Below, one piece after another: positions 32,311 through 43,504 of a DNA stretch of 64,000 nucleotides; the first letter of the stretch is position 1, and each line of letters opens with the position of its first letter. The notes beneath the pieces are model-generated. The model searched no databases. It was not told where the DNA came from and was given only the letters and a program-made list of their open reading frames with translations. Position numbers and translations under genes: made by a program. The stretch is from Heliocidaris erythrogramma. Taxonomy: Eukaryota > Echinodermata > Echinoidea > Camarodonta > Echinometridae. The DNA lies in assembly GCA_025617745.1 (NCBI GenBank), contig CM046864.1, forward strand, positions 25,668,199 to 25,732,198, read 5' to 3'.

Positions 32311-34115
32311 CAGTCGGTCTCAGTGATCACCATGCTATCATCTGGTATCCTCTGCAGCTCTACCCCAGACAACGAAATATCTTGACCACTCGCGTTGTCA
32401 GACCAATGCAAAACTCAGACATCAGGGCATTCGGCCGTTGGATATCCAACATCACATGGTACGAGGTCAGAGACGCAACCACTGCATCAGACAAGTGTGA
32501 CGCTTTCTATACAATTCTGCAGTCAGCCATAGACATGTACTTCCCAACGAAAAATGTGAAAATACACAACACTGACAAACCATGGATAACACCAGCCATT
32601 AAAACACTCATTAAGAATCGCCAGGAGCTATTCCACAATGGGCCCAGACATGAATGGAGGTCCTATTGCAATAAAGTAATTCGAAACATCCGAAAATAGA
32701 AGGAACATTTTTATAATCACAGAGTGAGTCATCTAAAGGCCGAGAACCCAGCATCATGGTACAAGCATATCCGAGTCATGACTTCCGGCCCTCAGACCAG
32801 TCCCAACATTGAAGTCCCTGGTATTGACCAATCAGATCCAGCAAGGAAAGATGAGGCTATGAATGAGCGTTTCATTGATGTAGCCAGCGATATCCCTCAT
32901 CTCAACACATCAGACTTGCCCGCCTACCTCGCGGCCCAAAGACCATGTCCAACTGTACATCCATGGGAAGTGAAGCGTGAGCTGCAAAGGTTAAAACCAG
33001 GAAAATGATCCGGGCCCGATGGTGTACCCTCACGCCTTATCAAGATGTTTGCGTGTGAATTATCTGTTCCAATCACCACAATTTTAAATAGCTCATTTGG
33101 AAGTGGAGAAGTTCCACTGAGATGGAAAAAGGCAATTGTCGTCCCAATCCCAAAGGAGAAGCCAGCGAGCATTGAGAAATTGAGACCAATCGCACTCACA
33201 GATCATTTCGCCAAAGTAGCTGAATTATTTATCACCAAATGGCTGATGACAGACATATCCACAAAATTAGATGTAAAGCAATATGGCTGCATCCCTGGAA
33301 GATCAACAACTCACTGTCTTGTAGACATTGTTAACTTTCTGTCAAAGAACTCAGACAAACTAGGTACCACGTCCACTCTGGTCACAACTGACTTTTCAAA
33401 GGCTTTTGACAGGGTGGACCATAATATTGTCGTAACTAAGCTCATTAATCTTGTATCTTGCCCATCCATTATACCCTGGATCATTAACTTTCTCAGCAAC
33501 CACACCCAGTGTGTTCGTTATCATGGTGTCATGTCCAGCTGGGCCCCTTTAAGGACAGGGGTACCTCAGGGAACACGCCTAGGACCCATTCTGTTTTTAG
33601 TTCTAATTAACGATGCCCTGGCATCCTCCAACTTGGAAAAATGGAAATATGTAGACGACATGACCATCGCTGAAGCAACAACACGGAGTGCGGTTGGTGA
33701 CCTATTGAATGACCTATTGAGAGTCTATACTGGTTATGTAAGACCATTGGTAGAGTACGCATGTCCAGTCTGGCACCCTGGCCTTACTGCTCAACAGACT
33801 GCCAAATTAGAGATGATCCAAAAACGAGCAATAAAAATAATACTTGGTAAAGATTATATAGGCCTTACTTATGATAGTGCCTTGAAAACGACTAAACTCA
33901 AACCTTTGGCGGAAAGAAGACGTGACTTATGTAAAAAGCTTGCGAAGTCAATTACTACTTCTCCTCATTTCCGGGACTGGCTACCTGCCAAATTGGAACA
34001 CCGATACTCAGGGTCTCTCAGAAGAGTCACCGCATATGCAGGTGTTAAATGTAGAACTAACAGATATAAGAAAAGCCATATTCCATTCCTAGTTGACCTT
34101 ATGAATGAAGCATAA
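32311..34115 (+). pseudogene. LINE ORF2 (CR1/L2-like), 5'-truncated with internal deletion
   Basis: It starts inside the endonuclease end (VGLSDHHAIIWYP, the SDH motif). A linker follows, then the reverse transcriptase: SGPDGVPSRLIKMF, WKKAIVVPIPKEKP, LRPIALTDHFAKVAE, TTDFSKAFDRVDHN (palm D), GVPQGTRLGPILFLVLINDA and KYVDDMTIAE (YVDD). The thumb is deleted between LLNDLL and RVYTGYVRPLVEYACPVWHP, removing roughly 100 residues. The C-terminal part has MIQKRAIKIILG and LKPLAERRRDLCKKLAKSI. In-frame stops lie at 32698 (TAG, probably once CAG) and 33007 (TGA, probably once CGA). It would nick DNA and copy its RNA if whole; this copy cannot. It lies opposite to the lectin gene, in intron 1. Confidence 0.9.
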
Positions 34116-34880
34116 CTTTTTGGGGTAATTACTTCATAACTCATTGAATGACTACAAACTAAATTGTGCAGTTGCAATTTGCACTCTGACTGAATGTTAT
34201 TGCTTACATTTAAACCTTACAAAAAAAAAAATCTTGTCATTCATGTTTTATTTCATACCACCTTCTAAACGCTTCTTTCATGTCTTCTTCTGGAATGTGA
34301 CTGCTCTGTTCTGTTTATGTTGAGGTTTGAACAAACTGTAGCATGCTCTTATTATTATATTAAACTATGTATTACTATAGTACGAGTCTGTTAGTAGGGT
34401 GGGCAGAGACCTCTCCAATGTCACTCTCTATGCCTGAGTAGCAGGGATGTGAGACGTTCCACACAACTACCAAACTTCTCTACTCTAATTTAATTAAATA
34501 TCCAGACAAAACATAAAAGTATACAATATGCAGTGAAGCTAATGTTCAATTCTACCTATCACAGAATCCACATATTTCTCAATACTGATGTCAACAATTG
34601 TGCATGCTTTGTACATTTACTAAATGAATTTGTAAATATGCAACTATGCATTTGTATTTTATACACATTCTGTTAATCTTCTCTCTCTCTCTCTCTCCCT
34701 CCCTGCCTAGCTATCATTTTGTTAGTACCGTTCCTACCATTACTGTATTAACTGTTTTAGATTTGTATTTATACATGTACTCGTGCGATTGTAACAGAAC
34801 ATGCAATTCAGCCACCAGGCTGCAAAATGTATCTGCTATTGTGTACATAATAAACCATTAAATAAATAAATAAATAATAT
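34116..34880 (+). mobile_element. LINE 3' UTR and (TAAA)n tail
   Basis: Follows the stop of the LINE ORF2 without a break. It contains a (CT)n run at 34680-34699 and ends in AATAAATAAATAAATAAT at about 34858-34877, the simple tail expected at the 3' end of a LINE of this group. Confidence 0.75.
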
Positions 34881-34944
34881 TTTTTTTTTTAGACGCACGG
34901 TTGTTTGTATTTAATTAATCATTTTCGTAAATAATATGTGATAC

Positions 34945-35345
34945 TGGTTTGGCATTTGGTCAAAGGGCATTCATTTTCCCGGATTTGGACATTTGGTCAA
35001 AAGGGATAAATATTTCCAGTTTTAATGACATATTATTGCCATTGCCGGCTTACACAAGTGGAATTAAGTGTATATAGTGTGTATTTATATTTATTTATTT
35101 TTGTAAATGATAAAACGTCTGGATTTTGGCACTAAACATGCTAAATTTGGACATAAAATTTCCGGATTCGGGCAACAGGTCTAAGGGGGGAAAATTTCCG
35201 GATTTTGGGCAAATGGTCAAAGGGGATAAAAATTTCCGGTTTGGAGTATTTGGTCAAAGGTGATAAAAATTGCTAGATTTGGGCATTTGGTGAAAAGGGG
35301 ACAAAAATTTCCGGTTTTCGTGACATAGTTTTGCTATTGGCTAAT
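34945..35345 (+). repeat. Degenerate tandem repeat, unit about 40-50 bp
   Basis: Units share ATTTGGTCAAAGGGGATAAA then AATTTCCGGATTTGGGC. About six copies, with two longer interruptions containing TTTTAATGACATATTATTGC-like sequence. No gene. Confidence 0.7.
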
Positions 35346-35570
35346 ACAAATGGAATCTTTTATTGTGCATAATTATGAATGTTGTATATAATTCATATCT
35401 ATTTTTGGAAATAAAAGATAATACTGGATTTGTATTTAATTATTTGATTATTTTTTAAATAGTTATTATTTTGTTTATCTTTGTAATAAAATTTTCAATT
35501 TTTCTCAGCATATTATATCCATTCGTTAAATTTCTTTGATTTAATTGTGGTTGTGATTGTACTACATGAT

Positions 35571-35663
35571 GAAGAGGATTTTTTTCCTCTCCATTGCGCC
35601 TTGAGCACATTAGTCATGTGGATTTGGCGCATTATAAATTCTCTATATTATTATTATTATTAA
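35571..35663 (+). mobile_element. SINE or LINE 3' tail (plus strand)
   Basis: CCATTGCGCCTTGAGCACAT then TAGTCATGTGGATTTGGCGC and TCTCTATATTATTATTATTA. Same tail as on the minus strand at 2216-2345. A (GA)n run follows at 35686-35712. Confidence 0.7.
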
Positions 35664-35719
35664 GTGAGACTGATTATTGCAATCAGAGAGAGAGAGAGAG
35701 AGAGAGAGAGAATTAGAGA

Positions 35720-37108
35720 GAATGAGCACATGGAATGAGATGAAAATAGGAATTTAGCAATGAATGGGCAAAACTTTCTTAAATAAATATATTTTCAGAG
35801 AGACATAGTTTTTGTGCTGCGCATGGTATAGGACAGCAGTAGCAATTTATCAGTAAATGAGCATAAAATTGCTTCACTTAATCTGGAGTTATCAACATTC
35901 CTAGACCTATCTTCCAAAGCTTTCAAAAAAAATAGATTTCCTTTGAAATAATTTAAAGAGACTACATAAAGGGGTCAAGTTATATTGACTTGCCGGGCAA
36001 AGGATTTGGATTAAATTTCCAGGACATTAGAAAAACGACATTCAAGACGATGTCCACCATGATGTTCAAATGTTCATTTTAAAAAGGTTAAACTAGTATA
36101 TGAGAACTCTTACTTGAATTCAAGTCCACTTGATTTGCAATATTGACAAGAATTCGTGCTATGTAAGTTTTTCTAGATGTAGTGTACTTAATATTGCAAG
36201 ATTGCAAAAATTGGTGTAGAAGACTAAAGGCATACCTCAAGGTAGGCTGAGTTTATTCTTTATTTGATTTTAACAAAAATCATTTTTTTTAATATTATAA
36301 ACCTTGTACTTGTCCTTCCTACCTTATAACCAATTCAATAGTTTTATTAGAAAATATAGGTGAAAAATACAGGATCATTAGACTATAGTAACCTATACCC
36401 AGACAGAAGAAAAAATAGTTTGCTTGTTATCCATGCTCAATGGCTTACTTAACACCTTCCAGCTTCCATAGCCTCTGTTGGGAACCAGAAGGGTGTTAAA
36501 TCGCATACTCTAGTCTGACTGTAGTAAAGGGTTAACGCCCTTCTGGCTATATTAGAAAGAATGGAAAACGAGCCCCTCCCCCTAGTTTACCGCTGATGAA
36601 TTTCTTATTAAAATTTGTCACCCCGAAAAACGTCAAAGTAAAGGAAGAATGAAACTGAAGAATTAGCCAAATACTCAAAGAAATTGTATCGCATTTGTTT
36701 TTCAGAGGGCATTTTCTGTGAAAATAATCTAAATATATGATATTGTTACATTACCTATCAAATCCCAATCAGCCAAAATAAATGTATTAATCAATTATGG
36801 AATAAAAATTGTGAGGTTGCAAAAGAGAATTTTTTGTATCAAACATGAAATTTATAGCACTAAAATGGGAGCATTCTCCATTCTGAACGGTTATGAACCA
36901 ATAAGTTCACGAAAGAATTATCTTAAGACATAAACTTGTTTTGGCTGTTCTTATGATCACCCTCGTTTCTGCCATGAAGTTTAAATAATCACTGGCAAGA
37001 TAGACTTCCTTACTAAAATGCTCAGGAACATAACAATAACAAAATAAAACACATTTAAAAAAAAGAGGAAAACATGATTAATAATAAATTATTTTAAAAG
37101 TAAGAAGT
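35720..37108. other. Intron 1 of the lectin gene; nothing recognised
   Basis: No exon, repeat or long palindrome that I can support. An imperfect hairpin lies near 36455-36535 (CCAGAAGGGTGTTAA and TTAACGCCCTTCTGG). Confidence 0.4.
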
Positions 37109-37114
37109 ACTTAC

Positions 37115-37169
37115 CCTGTCCACAGAAAAAGAACAACGCTGCAATCAATGATATACGCATCATATTTCT
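37115..37169 (-). CDS. C-type lectin, exon 1 (signal peptide)
   Basis: The minus strand reads CATTTGCAG, then AGAAAT and ATG at 37163, encoding MMRISLIAALFFFCGQ plus one base, then the donor GTAAGT at 37114. A positive residue (R) followed by a hydrophobic core and small residues (CG) is a standard secretory signal peptide. The exon ends in phase 1; exon 2 at 25757 begins with two bases, and the joint codon is GCT (Ala), consistent with a cleavage region. TTTGCAG upstream could be an acceptor after a 5' UTR intron, or the exon may start further right. The join to exon 2 over 11.4 kb is inferred from strand, phase and domain logic, not from a transcript. Confidence 0.7.
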
Positions 37170-37170
37170 C

Positions 37171-38094
37171 TGCAAATGGAATTACTTGTAAGATAACGTT
37201 TGATTTTATCCCAAATAAGACAGATTTCAGATAACAGAAAATGCAAGATCAACTCTCCCAAGATTTTGCTAGCTTTCACTTCCTCAACATTGGTAGTCGT
37301 ATGACATGGGATGGCGTTGTGCATTAATTCTATAGAGAGCCTATAATGATATAGGATCTCTATGATTAATTCGATACAATGTATCACAGTTCCCTCCTCA
37401 AAGTATATTGTAAAATGAAATTTTAGAACTATCCTGTACAGTCTAATCTAAACAAGGAGGTTTCTGTGCTCCAAAAAGATAACTTTTTAACCATCTTGAA
37501 ATAAATAATGCCTGAAGTGTGCATTTTAATTCACAATGAGAAAATCCGGCCCCGGTAAAATAATGTGTTCCTAGTTTGGAATTCCTTAAACAAAGTCCTT
37601 TAACTCGAACGACAGCCTAACCCATCTTTACCATAAAGATGTATTTTTGATAAATAAGATTATCTATCTTGATGCCTTTCTCTTTCTCTCTCTCTCTCTC
37701 TTTCTTTCTTTCTCTTATGTCTCTCTGTCTTTCTCTCTCTCTTTCTTTCTTTCTCTTATGTCTCTCTGTATTTCTCTCTCTCTCTTTCTTTCTTTCTCCT
37801 TTCTGTCTCTTATGTCTCTGTCTTTCTCGATATTAATTGAAGGTGAATTATTGCGGGGGGGGGGGTTGTTGATATCCGTGCTTCCATAGCATTTAAAATA
37901 CAAATTCTACTACTAGAACCGTCGTTTATGAACTGCCCACTTGAAAAAAAAGTGCAGGGTATACATCTATATATCGTATCTGGACAACTACCCGCAGACA
38001 ACTGTCCCCTTAGGTCAACTACCCCAAGGACATCTCTTCCTTATGTCTGCTCATAATTTCATCCTTTTATCTTTTCTTCTGTCCTAAACTTAAC
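37171..38094. repeat. Upstream region with hairpin, CT/CTTT microsatellite and G run
   Basis: An inverted repeat lies near 37332-37365 (TAGAGAGCCTATA and TATAGGATCTCTATGA). Pyrimidine microsatellite at 37678-37830 built from TCTCTCTTTCTTTCTTTCTC phrases. G run at 37855-37864. No promoter element that I would trust for the lectin gene. Confidence 0.5.
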
Positions 38095-38666
38095 CCTTTG
38101 GAGACGACGGGCTTCTACAGAAGCCGAGCGAGGTGCTCAGTCTGTGACGGAGGGCTTCTACAGAAGCCGAGATTTATGCCTAATATGCTGACAAAGTTTT
38201 CCAGCTAACTATCCGCTCTTATGCGCTAAAATTCTTAGTAGTATTATGTAGATATATATTCATTCACAATACCCGTTAAAAAAAATATGAGGTTACGTGG
38301 AGTAAAATTGAGAAAAATAGGATTTCGTTTCAACTTTACCCGAAATTCTTGTTTGGGATCGTAAATCTTTGTATACATACAGACGTACGCGTAGGCGTCC
38401 GCTTCGATCATGTTGGTTATTTCCATAGTCTAGAGCTCCGATCACGTGATATCATAGCGTTCACAGCGCCGATCGATCTTGAAAAAAGCTACAGCTACGT
38501 TATGTGCGTATTCACTACATTTACACTCCCGACTTCGATCCTGACGTTGTTTACTTATTTATTTTTTATCTAAAGCATTTTTCATCAACTAATTTGAAAT
38601 AAGCACATGATTTGTTGTTTCTCGTAGGAATTAAATTGCTGTGCACCCATCAACTATACTACCTTT
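38095..38666 (+). repeat. TTAACCCTTTGGAG terminus-like sequence
   Basis: TTAACCCTTTGGAGACGACG, then a 21-base direct repeat containing GGGCTTCTACAGAAGCCGAG (38110 and 38155). The start resembles TTAACCCTTTGAGTGCGAGC at 43376, where a 7.1-kb insertion begins, and both are followed within 60 bp by CTGTGACGGAG. Probably the same kind of element end. No gene. Confidence 0.5.
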
Positions 38667-40101
38667 CATTGGTTGTTTATTGATTTTAAAATGTATTTAT
38701 ATTTTAATGTTTTTAGGAAAGTGTGTACTAGATGAGAGCTATGGAAGATAGAGCCAGAGAGAGAGAGAGCCCCTCCGCCTCCAATCCATCCCGGTCAATG
38801 ACAAGAAATTGCCTCCCTGTTCCAAACATCATGTGCTTTGATAACTTGACGTTGCTCCTTATCCAAGTTCATAAGATAAAATAAAAGGAGCTTGCTCAAG
38901 GATTATATCAATTGAAATTGGCCAATTCAGCCCTTCATTCATGAATGAACCATTCTACTCTTTTCCGAATCCAAGTTCATAAAATAAAATAAAATGAGCT
39001 TGGTCAAGGGTTATTGAAATTTAAATTGGCCAATTCAGCGCTTCATTGATGAATGAACCATTCACTGTTTTCTAAAACCCAAGTTAATAAAATAAAATAA
39101 AATAAAAGGAGCTTGGTCAAGGATTATATCAATTGAAATTGGCAAATTCAGCGCTTCATTCATGAATTTCAATGAACCTTTTCAAAATGAAACGCTTTCT
39201 CAGTTCCGTGGACTACTAACAAGGATTAGCATTTTTAAAGAAGATGAAGTATACGTAGGTCGACCTACTGAATACATGTATACAAGAATGAACTGTAAAC
39301 ATGCGCTGCCACGCTATCAATATGATAAAACTACAACCCCAAGAATTACGGGAACCCAATTATTAATGCTCATTTTGAAATTCACAGTACAGCCCGTTAA
39401 ATGGTTATCCTGATGACTGGGATTTGTGTCAAAAGGATAACTATAATATTGCATACTTTGAAAGCTTTAATTTCATGCATCTTTATTTTATTCGCTGTCG
39501 TTTTAGTTTTTTATGATTCTTGTCATTATCCAACTCAACTCTTGTCTTTCTGTTTCAATATTTTCCTCGAAACATACAATTACTACACTCTCGATATCAT
39601 GCTCCTTTCTGATGTTCTCTTTATTTTCAAATCGATCAAACTCTGATAAATAGCCACATCCTTTTCTAATAAAAATTGCATGCAATGCGGAAATAAAACG
39701 CACTGAAACAAAGCTTTAATTGCACGAACTTCCTGACGAGTTCAGAGAGAGAGAGAGAGCAGGCGGCATTGAGATGTGATAAAGTATTATTTTGTTCCAC
39801 TCACTGTCATTCATTTAGCTTTTTCCCATTACAAACAAAACAAATCACATATGTGTACATGATTTTAATAAATTGTTTTATTGATAAAACAACTACATAG
39901 GGAAAAAAGCGTTGAAAGAGAGATGGATAGATGGAGAAATAAACGAATGAAGCGGAAGAAATAAAACAAATAGTTATGACAAATCATGAGAAATGTATTC
40001 GAAAGTAAATAGGATTATTTTTGTCTTCTTGAATAAATAATGTTCATCTGAAAAAACAGTTCCCTGATACATGTGATATAGAAAGCATTTAGAGTGATAA
40101 T
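38667..40101 (-). repeat. Block P, inverted copy of blocks Q1/Q2
   Basis: 38667-40101 is the reverse complement of sequence in 43869-45436 and 45801-47622 with high identity. It lacks about 370 bp present in Q1 and Q2 (44490-44855). It contains three tandem units of about 107 bp (GAGCTTGGTCAAGG then TTGAAATTGGCCAATTCAGC) at 38887-39170. Open frames of 60-85 codons are retained in all three copies (for example GLLTRISI and EVYVGRPTEYMYTRMNCK at 39162-39413), but I recognise no domain. Confidence 0.9.
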
Positions 40102-40165
40102 GATAAAGTATCTTGAACAGTATCTCGCTCAGCCACATGCAAAGGAATGATTTTCCGCCTTTTTA

Positions 40166-40560
40166 TTGGGGGGGGGGGGGGTGGTGGATAGAAAAAAATT
40201 ATTCAGTGGCGATCCACCGGCGGACATTATTCTCCTCCTACACCGGGGCAACCCCCCCCCCCCCCCCCCCCGCCCTCCCCATCGGCGTAAATGCATAATG
40301 TTAGGAGGGGCTGAAGCTTTTTGCCCAAATTCCAAGTTTCACTTTTCTATGTATGAGCGAGCGAAGCGAGAGAGGAAAAAAATCGACACTTTTGTAGTGA
40401 AAATGTACAAAAATTACATGTAGGCCTATTCCGCTATTATACTATCTAAATATGAGGATATTCGAGCACTTTGCTGCCCGTAATGAGGTGGTAGTCGAGC
40501 CAATATTGGCTTTCTCAAAATCTTTAAGGGGCTGCAGCCACTCGTACGCCTATATTCCCC
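40166..40560 (-). repeat. Poly(C)-repeat fragment, inverted
   Basis: G run at 40167-40180 and C run at 40252-40271. Then, on the minus strand, the familiar unit: TGCAGCCCCTTAAAGATTTT, GACTACCACCTCATTACGGG, CACTACAAAAGTGTCGAT and CGCTTCGCTCGCTC. Diverged from clusters 1 and 2. Confidence 0.7.
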
Positions 40561-40910
40561 TCCAAGTTATCTACGGTATTGTACAAACGAGAAGCAAATC
40601 GAGTGAGGAGTAGAATTTGGGGGATTTTAAGCTGCAAAAACGTCATTTCATAATCAATGTACCAATGAAAATTCGCAAATGAAAACTGCGATCTAGGCCA
40701 AGATCCAAATATTGAACATTGATAAAAGTCCCCTTTTCACTTCCTTCTCAAATGGGGACACAACACTGACGGAACAAATGAGAAATAATCAAGGAATTTA
40801 GGAAGGCAACCGAAAGTTGATATTTCTTTCAAATGTATATAGAACATTTGGAAATGCAATTCTATATGCTTTAACAAAGACTGGGGCAAAATATTGAAAC
40901 AAACATAAAA

Positions 40911-41164
40911 ACAGGGGCGTAACTAGTACTAAGTGCGAGGGGGCATGGGGCATGTGCCCCGCAAATAAGATGGAGAGAGAAAAAAAAGAAAATAATGAAA
41001 GAGGAGAAGAGAGAGAAAGATGGGGGAGAGAAGGAAGAGAAAACTAGAAATGTCCATTGCCGCGCAATGCGAAATGTATCCCCCGGCACTGGCAGCGATT
41101 CGAAGGAGGGACAAAGAACCTCCCCCCTCCCCTCCCTCAAACAAAAGGATGGCGTAGAGATTGC
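40911..41164 (+). repeat. hAT-like terminus with purine-rich body
   Basis: CAGGGGCGTAACTAGTACTA at 40913 followed by GGGGGCATGGGGCATGTGCC is a form often seen at ends of hAT-like elements. An A/G-rich stretch follows (40970-41050). No ORF of note. Confidence 0.5.
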
Positions 41165-42025
41165 CGTCAGTGGCCCGGACTATTGTCAACACTAGGACCA
41201 GCATCACCGAAACAATGTGTGTAGATTAGAGTATAATGCAAAATTCGAAAGAAATCTGTCAAGAAATGTGATCTCAGAGCGCACACAAGATATCCACTAA
41301 AATATGACCTTTGACCCTATGAAAGACGGAACACTGAGGGCAGCATCACCAAAAACTGTAGAGGTCTAGAGTAATCTATGATGGACGTCCATACAAAATC
41401 TTAAAGAAATCAGTCAACAAATGTGTCCTCCAGAATGCATGCAACCAAAATATGACATTTGACCCTATAAAAAGCGGAACACTGGGGGCAGCATCGGCAA
41501 ACACTAAAGATGTGTAAATTTCACTAAGACACACCTCCATATAAAATTTGAAAGAAATCCGTCATGAAATCTGGAAGTTAGAGCGCACAAAAGACATATG
41601 TCCTTTGACCCTATAAAGGACGGAACAATGAGGGCAGCATCAACAAAAAGTAAAGTTGTGTAAATTATACCAAGATACATCTCCATACAAAATTTGAAAG
41701 AAATCCATCCAGAAATGTGGCCCGCAGAGTGCACTCACGCCATGCCCTGAAGTATGACTTTGACCCTATAAAAGACAGGACACTGGTGGCAGCATCACCA
41801 AAAACTATAGGTTTTTAGATTACACCAAGAGACAACTTCATGCAAAATTTGAACGAAATCCGTCAAGAAATGCAGAAGAGTGCAAGATATGGACAAAAGA
41901 CCTTTGACCCTATAAAGGACGGAACAATGAGGGCAGCATAACCCAAAAGTAAAGATGTGTAGATTATACCAAGATACATCTCCATACAAAAGTTGAAAGA
42001 AATCCATCCAGAAATATGTACTTTA
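41165..42025 (+). repeat. Tandem array, period about 148 bp
   Basis: GACCCTAT recurs at about 41313, 41461, 41606, 41762 and 41906, spacing 144-156 bp. Each unit holds ACTGAGGGCAGCATCACCAA, then AAATTTGAAAGAAATC and CGTCAAGAAATGTG. An older partial unit precedes at 41165. Units differ by some 15-25 percent by eye. No gene. Confidence 0.9.
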
Positions 42026-42858
42026 TGTACTGAAGTGTTAATGAAGAACAATAGACCTATACTTTTCATGTTTTTCAGATTTTAGTTATCATGTATAGCG
42101 TTCCTTGCAGCAAAAGAGTGGTAAATTTGATATACTTCTGCCTTCTGTTTTGCATATTCTTCTATATACGGTTATGTTGTGAAGTGTAAATTAAATTAAA
42201 AACAATATATTTTACACCTGTATGCTTTTCAGTTATGCATATGTCATGTATTACTGTAATATTTTAAATGTCATGAATTTTTTATGGCATATTGCTATCT
42301 TTTGTTGTTTACAGATGTCATGAATTTGACGACATGCAGGTACTTTTCCGTTTTTATTTTTATTTTTTTTACTGATGTATATCGGTGGTCCTGAAATATT
42401 TATGAACTCATAATTAGACCAACATATTTTTATAAGCACGTGGTTTTCCTTACTTATTCTAAATATGGCAATCCATCATGACTTCTAATGGCATAGTTAT
42501 GATTTTCCTAAACTGTTCAATATTTAGAAAAAATATATTTACATGTATAACTTCGTTGGAAATTCTGATTTATACTTGACTCCCGTTAATCATCCCAATT
42601 TCCCCTCATATTGCATGTGCACAGGGTATATATATGTTTGGATTTTTTTTTTTTCTCTCTCTCTCTTTACTTTGTTTATACTGTTACGTTACGTTTATTT
42701 ATTTTGTAGTAAATTATGATGATGTTCTATGCACAGAATAACAATTACAATACTTCTGAGATATATTATAACTATACTATCCTCTTCTATAATATTGCTT
42801 CATACCTTATTACAAATGTATATATAATAATGACTTCAACACTTCCCCCAAACTGTAC
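42026..42858. other. AT-rich spacer, possibly 5' part of the split LINE
   Basis: No gene recognised. The stretch nearest 42859 could be leader sequence of the LINE that follows. Confidence 0.4.
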
Positions 42859-43379
42859 TTGATGAATAATCCCCGAGAAGATGTTGATCCAGACTTGTAT
42901 GTATATAATTCTCCCCAATCTTCATACTATCTACCTTCAGAGTTTAATGTAAAGTTCTCATATAATTCATCTCTAAGTCTTATCCATTTTAATGCCCGTA
43001 GTTTACAGAAAAACTTTGAAAATATTTCTCAGTTCTTGTCAATGATAAATCATTCCTTCTCTTTTATAGCAATTTCTGAAACCTGGATATGTGATACAAC
43101 CTCAGTTAATTTAAATCTAGATGATTATAATTTTTTGAATGTTAACAGGATATATGGACGAGGGGGTGGTGTTGCGATATTTGTGAAAAAGATATACTAT
43201 ATACTGTAAGAACAGATATCGTTTATAATCAAGAGTCCAATTTAAAATGTGAATATTTGTTTATTGCTTTCTTAGATGTAAACCACAAGAGGTCTACTGT
43301 TGGTGTCATATATAGAAAACCAGGATCAAATCATGAAATGAATTTTTTGAATTTTACAACAATGCTGTTTATACATTAA
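42859..43379 (+). pseudogene. LINE endonuclease, N-terminal half (split gene)
   Basis: The frame contains LSLIHFNARSLQKNFENI (catalytic N region of the APE-type endonuclease), FIAISETWICDTT (catalytic E) and GRGGGVAIFVKK. After a frameshift near 43200 come GVIYRKPGSNHEM and NFLNF. It ends at AATGCTGTTTATACATTAA (43361-43379). The same 19 bases restart the gene at 50487, where the reading continues. CR1/L2-like by motif pattern. Not functional. Confidence 0.85.
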
Positions 43380-43504
43380 CCCTTTGAGTGCGAGCCCGCG
43401 CACAACGATTGTTCTCCCTGTGACGGAGCGATTTCGGTTACATTGCCGGTAATGTGAAATTTGGAGGTGCTTTCTACTTTGATTGCTCATTGTACCTCAC
43501 TCGG

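Noticed and set aside
37647..37903. Frames of Ser/Phe/Leu repeats
   Set aside because: Translation of a CT microsatellite.
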